Positions 6,844 through 11,267 of a stretch of 11,267 nt of DNA are shown piece after piece; the first letter of the stretch is position 1, and each line of letters starts with the position of its first letter. The translations under genes were made by a program, and so were the position numbers. The notes below the pieces were generated by a model. That model was not told the origin of the DNA. It saw only the letters and a program-made list of their open reading frames with translations, and did no database searches. The DNA lies in the NCBI GenBank assembly GCA_002049825.1, contig MVCZ01000122.1, positions 1-11,267 on the forward strand, in the 5' to 3' direction. The DNA is from Candidatus Zhuqueibacterota bacterium 4484_188 (GTDB lineage: Bacteria > Calditrichota > Calditrichia > RBG-13-44-9).

Positions 6844-7358
6844 ACGGGGCGGATGTTTCGATTCGGCAAAAAGAGGAAAAAACACTGCGGGGCAGAACGC
6901 TCTTTATTCCGCGCATGAGTATTGAAGGCGCGGCAACGATGGCGGCGGCTTTCCGGGCGGTGGGAGTAAACGGGCAAATTGCGCCCGAGTCCGACGCGCA
7001 TTCGCTGGAATTAGCCAGGCACTATACCATCGGAGAAGAGTGTTATCCTGAGATTGTAACGCTGGGCAGTTTTCTGAAAGTACTGGAAAACGGAGACCTA
7101 GAGCCGGAGGAAACAGCTTTTTTAATGCCGACTGCCGGCGGACCATGCCGATTTGGTCAGTATAAACAATTGTATGAACAAATACTCAGCGAACGCGGGC
7201 TGGAAAATGTTCTGGTGCTTTCGCCGACCAGCGCCGACGGGTATGCCGGGATGGGTGGAAATGCCGGCGATTTAACCCGCCTGGGCTGGTGGGGAATTGT
7301 GTGTGACCACTGTCGCGGAAATATTTTCCGCCGTTCCGGCAGAGTACCGTCGGGATAA
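6840..7358 (+). pseudogene. 2-hydroxyacyl-CoA dehydratase-like C-terminal region, fragment 3 (frame 3)
   Basis: ATG at 6840 overlaps the previous stop as ATGA, and about 19 residues later the conserved LRGRTLFIPRMS begins. Further motifs are HYTIGEECYPEIVTLGSF, AFLMPTAGGPCRFGQY and LSPTSADGYAGMGGNAG, all typical of the HgdB-like dehydratase domain, with Cys in EECYP and GPCRFGQY as candidate cluster ligands. I chose 6840 over an in-frame ATG at 6780 because the extra 20 residues resemble nothing and lie over the conserved end of the preceding fragment. The frame is family-like to GWWGIV (about 7300) and then becomes a nonsense tail to the TAA at 7356-7358. It could be a separate, translationally coupled gene in the parent lineage. 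Confidence 0.68.
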
Positions 7359-7644
7359 ACCGCTGATTGGCATGGTAGGAGAAATCTACTGCCGGTTAGA
7401 CGAGTTTGCCAATGCGAATATCATTCGCCGGATTGAAAAATTTGGCGGCGAAGTGTGGCTGTCTGCCATCTCCGAGTGGGTGTTTTATACCAATTTTATG
7501 CAGAGAAACGAGCTGAAGTGGCATGGAAATTCCTTCTCGAAATCGATGCTGCTGGCACAAGTGCGGGAAAAATTTCAGCAAAAGGATGAGCGGAAACTGC
7601 TGGCGCCATTGCGTCACCGCCGCACCATATTGGGGAATTTGTAA
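7297..7644 (+). pseudogene. Dehydratase C-terminal region, fragment 4 (frame 1)
   Basis: Family-like text begins around 7318: EIFSAVPAEYRRDKPLIG, then MVGEIYCRLDEFANANIIRR, FGGEVWLSAISEWVFYTN and FQQKDERKLLAPL. GWWGIV in the previous frame and EIFSAVPAEY here should be about 65 residues apart, so a deletion with a frame change is inferred at about 7298-7320. The end RHRRTILGNL, before TAA at 7642-7644, is not family-like. The correct reading moves to frame 3 between about 7600 and 7625. No ribosome site precedes this frame, so it is not an independent gene. Confidence 0.66.
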
Positions 7645-7958
7645 AACCTGCCGAAAAGTATTTACCCTACTACGGCGCACTGGGAGAAATGGTGCTCAAT
7701 GTAAGCGGGGCAATTTACCTGTACGGGAAAGGTGCCGACGGTATTGTGGATATTAGCCCTTTTACCTGTATGAACGGAATTGTGTGCGAAGCGGTGTATC
7801 CTAAGGTGAGTAAGGAACATGAGAACATTCCGATTCGCAATTTTTATTTCGACGGCAGCGAAGTGGACTACGACCGGGATGTGGAAATCTTTTTAGAACT
7901 GGCAACGTCCTACCAAAAACGCAAAAGCAAACCGCGGGTTTTTCCGAACCATTTTTAA
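7590..7958 (+). pseudogene. Dehydratase C-terminus, fragment 5 (frame 3)
   Basis: The frame is open from 7590, after a TGA at 7587, and becomes family-like by FVKPAEKYLPYYGALGEMVL. It continues with YLYGKGADGIVDISPFTCMN and GIVCEAVYPKVS and ends IPIRNFYFDGSEVDYDRDVE followed by a basic tail, stopping at TAA 7956-7958. The PFTCMNG cysteine and the RNFYFDG block are hallmarks of the protein's natural C-terminus, so the end of the gene is present. Without the upstream frames this piece has no start of its own. An ATG at 7689 has no ribosome site and falls inside the conserved text. Confidence 0.66.
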
Positions 7959-8415
7959 TGTGGTACCGGTTAGCAATTTGTTGGCGGACTCTTTGGTTGT
8001 CAAAGGTAAATCCGTTTCTGAGTAAGCATTCAACAAAGGTGTTGTAAATTTCTATTTCATTTTCAGTGGGCTGGGTAGGCACACGCATTTCCGGGTGCCA
8101 GTGCCGCAGGTCCCAGCGAAAACCTTTACCGGGAATATACACGCAACCGGTGTTTGAGCTGGCACCAACCTGGTCGGTTTCCTTAAAAACATAGATGTAG
8201 GTTTTCTTGCGGGGAAGCTTCTCTCCCGGCCAAATGATTACCTGCCTGAGCTGCTCCATCAGTTCGCTGGTGGTTAACCAGTTGGGTACTTTTACTTTTA
8301 TGATATCGTGCTCGGTACTGAATTCAAGCTGAATTATCGAATACTGCCGTACCGATTTCTCCTGAGCCAGGCATAAGCAAAAGGTAAGAAGAAAAAGAAA
8401 GACTGTTTTTCTCAT
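7801..8415 (-). CDS. Small secreted protein of unknown family, C-terminus doubtful
   Basis: Read from 8415 downward, the protein starts with a signal peptide MRKTVFLFLLTFCLCLAQ, with cleavage likely near residues 16-20. It has no lipobox of standard form, although Cys13 and Leu14-Ala lie nearby. The start is supported by AGGGG five bases upstream of the ATG on the - strand. The mature part includes VKVPNWLTTSELMEQLRQ, KTYIYVFKETDQVGASSNTG, VYIPGKGFRWDLRHWHPEMR, and a predicted helix ending NQRVRQQIANRYH. I do not recognise the family. After about residue 153 the frame runs antisense through the conserved end of the dehydratase gene and becomes Cys/Arg/Pro-rich, which looks unnatural. A TAA in another - frame (7957-7955) sits almost exactly back to back with the dehydratase stop. 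The native gene therefore probably ended there, and a small indel has caused read-through. Confidence 0.6.
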   Translation of the reverse strand: MRKTVFLFLLTFCLCLAQEKSVRQYSIIQLEFSTEHDIIKVKVPNWLTTSELMEQLRQVIIWPGEKLPRKKTYIYVFKETDQVGASSNTGCVYIPGKGFRWDLRHWHPEMRVPTQPTENEIEIYNTFVECLLRNGFTFDNQRVRQQIANRYHIKNGSEKPAVCFCVFGRTLPVLKRFPHPGRSPLRCRRNKNCESECSHVPYSP

Positions 8416-8606
8416 TTTTACCCCTGATTGTTTTTACGTGTAAACCACAAAATGTTTCCCGATTCCCGCGGTGAAAAACGGCTGTAGTTTTTAGCCTACG
8501 ATGTTAAAAGAAGCTTTACCGGGCACTGATTTTAGGGCAGTGGTTTCTTCAGAATTAATAAAAATGTTCTGCTATTTCAGTTGCACATTCATTCTGCTTT
8601 GATTAG

Positions 8607-8777
8607 TTTAGCCGTTGCGGTAAGCCTGATCAGTGTCTGCTGACAAAAGCATTTTACTTTGAAAAGGAAGCTATTGAGCCGTTTTATTTTCCGGAACCGA
8701 ATGACATTTTTTTCCATTCAGCCAAAACTGGTAATCTGATTTCAGAACGATTTGTTACCCGGTTAGCAAAATTTTAA
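8607..8777 (+). pseudogene. Possible gene remnant without a start codon
   Basis: Frame 3 is open for 56 codons between TAG (8604-8606) and TAA (8775-8777), with no ATG and no ribosome site. The second half reads like ordinary protein (FYFEKEAIEPFYFPEPNDIF, then GNLISERFVTRLAKF). The preceding 33-codon frame-2 ORF at 8501-8602 might belong to the same decayed gene. No family is recognised, and in AT-rich spacer DNA a chance open frame is a real alternative. Confidence 0.22.
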
Positions 8778-8780
8778 TTT
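8752..8780 (+). promoter_or_regulatory. Candidate promoter of the acylase gene
   Basis: TTGTTA (8752-8757) and TAATTT (8775-8780) are 17 bases apart, giving a start near 8787 and a leader of about 50 bases. Ribosome site GAGGA (8827-8831) lies seven bases before the ATG at 8839. The boxes are weaker than in the two promoters upstream of lgt and the lipoprotein gene. Confidence 0.4.
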
Positions 8781-8788
8781 GCGCAAAT
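8777..8788. repeat. Perfect 12-base palindrome, possible operator
   Basis: ATTTGCGCAAAT is a perfect palindrome that overlaps the end of the candidate -10 box and the expected transcription start of the acylase gene. That is a classic place for a repressor site. No regulator gene is present in the window to pair with it. Confidence 0.35.
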
Positions 8789-8838
8789 AGAATACAGATT
8801 TCGGAAAAAAGTAAAATTACACCACCGAGGAAAACATA

Positions 8839-11256
8839 ATGCTAAGAAAAACGTTGCTTTGGATTTTTTCGATACTTTTCATTTTTGTTGTCATATTCGG
8901 TAGTTTTGTGTGTGTTCAGTATAATAAACTAAAACCCCACTATTCCGGCAGTGTGAAACTTCCGGGCATCTCCGACACAACTTTTATTGCCTGGGATTCA
9001 CTGGGAGTAATTCACATCAAAGGAAATACGACTGACGATGTTGTGTTTGCCTCCGGATTTGCCTCGGCAAAAGAGCGGCTATGGCAAATGGAGTTAACCC
9101 GCCGGGTAGCCAGGGGGCAGCTTTCGGAAATTTTCGGAATAAGAACGCTCGAGATCGATAAAATGTTTTTAACGCTGGGAATCGATACTTTTACACAGGT
9201 GCTTTATCGGCAGATTTCTCCCGAATCCAGGCGGTGGCTTCAACAATATGCCGCGGGTGTCAATGCCTACCTCAAAACCATTGGCGATGAATTACCCATC
9301 GAATTTATTCTGATGAAATTTAAACCGCGAGAATGGACACCTCAGGATTGTCTGTTGCAAAACCGCCTGATGGCTTGGTTTCTGAACTTCAACTGGAAAG
9401 CGGATTTACTGTATTGGCAATTACTGGATAAATTACCGAGAAATAAGTTTAATGAAATTTGGCCGAAGTGGGGCAGATATCCGGACGTCCTTTCCATAGA
9501 AAAGCTCAATGGAAGTTTAAGCCGACTGCTTCAGATTGATCGGGAAGCGCGGGATATTGTCGGGTTAACCTATGCAAATTGGGGGAGCAATAATTGGGTG
9601 ATTGCACCGGCAAGAACCGGAAAAGGATTTGCCCTGCTGGCAAACGATCCGCACCTGGCTTTTCAGGTTCCTACCATCTGGATTGAAATGCACATGCAAT
9701 CAAATGACCTCAATGTCGCCGGTTTTGCTTTTCCCGGAACTCCCGGCATTGTAATTGGTCGAAATGAGCATATTGCCTGGGGAGTCACCAATGGGATGAT
9801 CGATGATTCAGATTTTTTCATAGAAAAAGTGGACACCACCGCTGGTGTTTATTTGAATAAAGAAGGAAAGCATCGCCTGAGTGTTCAAACCCGGCGAGTT
9901 AAAATAAAGGACCACCAGGATCGGTATTTTTCTGTTTACCGAACCGCAAATGGACCGATCCTGAACAGTCTGTTTCCGTCAGTGAACAATATTCCTTTTA
10001 TTTCATTTAAATGGAGCGGCTACTTCCCCTCGGATGAATTAAAAACTTTCATCGAGCTTGCGCAGGCGCAAAATTGGGGCGATTTTGAGCATGCCCTGCA
10101 AACATTCGGCATTCCCTGTCAAAATTTTGTTTACGCGGACCGCAACGGGAATATCGGCTACCGGCTGGGGGGCAGAGTACCGATTCGCTCTTACGCAAAC
10201 GGACTGATACCGCGCCGCACCTGGTCACTGAAAAATCAGTGGGTAGAGTGGGTACCCTTTGAGGAAATGCCACACATTCTGAATCCTGATTCCGGCTTAA
10301 TTGTCACGGCAAATAACCGGATTGCCGGCAAATTTCCCTATTACCTTTCTGAATTATGGGAACCTCCCTACCGGGCAGCTAGAATCCGGGAACTGATCCG
10401 GCAGGTACCAAAGTCCGGTTTGGAAACGATGCAGCAAATTCAAAAAGATAGTATCAGTCTTTTAACCCGGGAAATCAAACCGCTTATATTGGCAGCATTG
10501 AAGGGAAATCCGCAACAGTCTCAAGCGGCAGAAGATCTGCTGATTCTTTTGTCGAATTGGAACGGCGAAATGTCGACAGAAAAAATTGCACCAACCGTTT
10601 TCGAAACAACCCAGTATTTTCTGATTCAAAACATTTTCCTTGATGAAATGGGTAAAGATTTGTTCCATTTGTTTACCGACCTGCCCAATTTCTATTTGCG
10701 GGTGTTTGTTCAGGTTTTGAAGAAAAAAAACTCACCCTGGTTTGATGATGTCACAACACCACAGGTTGAAACACGAGAAGGGATTATTGTAAAAAGTTTT
10801 CAAGAGGCAATTACTTTTCTTAACCATCGACTCGGTTCCGATGTTGAAGACTGGCGGTGGGGAAACCTGCACCAGCTTGAGTTAGTTCACGCCCTGGGGA
10901 AAGTCTCGTTCACGAAATTAATTTTCAATAAAGGTCCATTCCCCTTATCCGGAAACGGGACTACGGTTAATGTTGCTTCGTATAAATATGCCGATCCTTT
11001 CCGGGTTGTGGCAGGACCTTCAATGCGTTTTGTTGTAGACTGGGGAGCACCAGGTGTTTATTGGAGTGTGCTTCCGGGTGGAAATAGCGGGAACTTTTTA
11101 AGCCCATTCTATAGTAATCAAATACAGAGTTGGCGAAAGGGAAAAATGAAAAGAGTCTCGTTACAGTGGCACAAAGAGTGGCAAAAATTCATATTGAAAC
11201 CGACACAAAAATTTAGCAACACCTCGCTCACGGGTAGTACATTGAAATATTTCTGA
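8839..11256 (+). CDS. Penicillin acylase family protein (N-terminal nucleophile hydrolase)
   Basis: The enzyme hydrolyses amide bonds of acylated small molecules. Family members cleave penicillins, N-acyl-homoserine lactones or other acyl amides, and the substrate here cannot be told. The 805 residues are the normal family length and in one clean frame. Residues 7-27 form a signal or membrane anchor. The alpha chain follows, with FASAKERLWQMEL. Self-cleavage is predicted before Ser250 in NWGSNNWVIAP, making Ser250 the nucleophile (beta Ser1). Counting from it, Asp322, Asp323 and Asp325 (DDSD) fall at beta 73, 74 and 76, matching the calcium-binding aspartates of E. coli penicillin G acylase. 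NDPHL lies at beta 20-24. TANNR (Asn492/Asn493, beta 243/244) is near the oxyanion Asn241. The C-terminus has SGNGTTVNVA and LPGGNSGNFLSPFYSNQ. Ribosome site GAGGA precedes the ATG. The gene is divergent from the secreted-protein gene and apparently monocistronic in this window. Confidence 0.93.
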   Translation: MLRKTLLWIFSILFIFVVIFGSFVCVQYNKLKPHYSGSVKLPGISDTTFIAWDSLGVIHIKGNTTDDVVFASGFASAKERLWQMELTRRVARGQLSEIFGIRTLEIDKMFLTLGIDTFTQVLYRQISPESRRWLQQYAAGVNAYLKTIGDELPIEFILMKFKPREWTPQDCLLQNRLMAWFLNFNWKADLLYWQLLDKLPRNKFNEIWPKWGRYPDVLSIEKLNGSLSRLLQIDREARDIVGLTYANWGSNNWVIAPARTGKGFALLANDPHLAFQVPTIWIEMHMQSNDLNVAGFAFPGTPGIVIGRNEHIAWGVTNGMIDDSDFFIEKVDTTAGVYLNKEGKHRLSVQTRRVKIKDHQDRYFSVYRTANGPILNSLFPSVNNIPFISFKWSGYFPSDELKTFIELAQAQNWGDFEHALQTFGIPCQNFVYADRNGNIGYRLGGRVPIRSYANGLIPRRTWSLKNQWVEWVPFEEMPHILNPDSGLIVTANNRIAGKFPYYLSELWEPPYRAARIRELIRQVPKSGLETMQQIQKDSISLLTREIKPLILAALKGNPQQSQAAEDLLILLSNWNGEMSTEKIAPTVFETTQYFLIQNIFLDEMGKDLFHLFTDLPNFYLRVFVQVLKKKNSPWFDDVTTPQVETREGIIVKSFQEAITFLNHRLGSDVEDWRWGNLHQLELVHALGKVSFTKLIFNKGPFPLSGNGTTVNVASYKYADPFRVVAGPSMRFVVDWGAPGVYWSVLPGGNSGNFLSPFYSNQIQSWRKGKMKRVSLQWHKEWQKFILKPTQKFSNTSLTGSTLKYF

Positions 11257-11267
11257 ATCTTCCCCCC

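Larger units (their letters stand above)
8416..8838. other. Divergent intergenic region, 423 bases
   Basis: This spacer lies between the - strand secreted protein and the + strand acylase. It contains a candidate acylase promoter (8752-8780), a perfect palindrome (8777-8788), a CACTG/CAGTG small hairpin near 8526-8544, a 33-codon ORF at 8501-8602 without a ribosome site, and an open stretch without a start at 8607-8777. I see no convincing promoter for the - strand gene and no RNA gene. Confidence 0.5.

Noticed and set aside
6100..7650. Programmed bypassing, introns or inteins explaining the jumps
   Set aside because: Those would add sequence between conserved blocks. Here expected residues are missing and conserved blocks are pushed together.
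7920..7945. AAACC-GCG-GGTTT hairpin with T tail as a bidirectional terminator
   Set aside because: The stem is only five base pairs with a three-base loop and lies inside the dehydratase coding end, so support is too weak.
1..11267. CRISPR arrays, tRNA/rRNA genes, insertion sequences, known defence systems
   Set aside because: I saw no regularly spaced repeats, no tRNA-like or rRNA sequence, no transposase or integrase motifs, and no terminal inverted repeats.

Overview
The window looks like a moderate-GC Gram-negative bacterial chromosome fragment carrying cell-envelope genes. Evidence for the envelope type is an Lgt, a lipoprotein with a lipobox and a membrane-anchored penicillin-acylase-family protein. 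Two intergenic regions hold promoters of the sigma70 type (TTGAAT and TTGACT, each 17 bases from TATATT) rather than the -33/-7 type of Bacteroidota. The FCB-side phyla such as Calditrichota or KSB1-like bacteria are my best guess, but this is an impression of protein style and not a demonstrated placement.

Positions 1-4100 form an elongasome and lipoprotein block, all on the + strand. The C-terminal half of penicillin-binding protein 2 (frame broken near 430-470) is followed by an intact RodA, an intact Lgt behind its own promoter, and a coiled-coil plus TPR lipoprotein behind a second promoter. A clear intrinsic terminator at 4061-4098 closes the block. PBP2 and RodA are the transpeptidase and glycosyltransferase of lateral-wall synthesis. 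Lgt attaches the diacylglyceryl group to lipoproteins such as its downstream neighbour.

Positions 4186-7958 hold the remains of a very large 2-hydroxyacyl-CoA dehydratase activase/dehydratase protein: two tandem BadF/BadG/BcrA/BcrD ATPase domains, a DUF2229-like part and a HgdB-like dehydratase part. The two activase domains are intact in one frame. Everything after residue about 647 is split over alternating frames, and three stretches of roughly 65-90 residues that I expect from the family appear to be missing. This is either a decaying pseudogene or a badly assembled stretch. It is the most unusual thing in the window, because rodA, lgt, the lipoprotein gene and the acylase gene on either side are all clean.

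Positions 7801-8415 on the - strand encode a small secreted protein of unknown family whose C-terminus runs antisense into the dehydratase gene, so its own end may also be damaged. A 423-base divergent spacer follows, holding a candidate promoter, a perfect 12-base palindrome and a possible gene remnant. The window ends with an intact 805-residue penicillin-acylase-family (Ntn hydrolase) gene at 8839-11256.

I found no tRNA, rRNA, CRISPR array, insertion sequence or recognisable defence system. I do not see a convincing new multi-gene system here.
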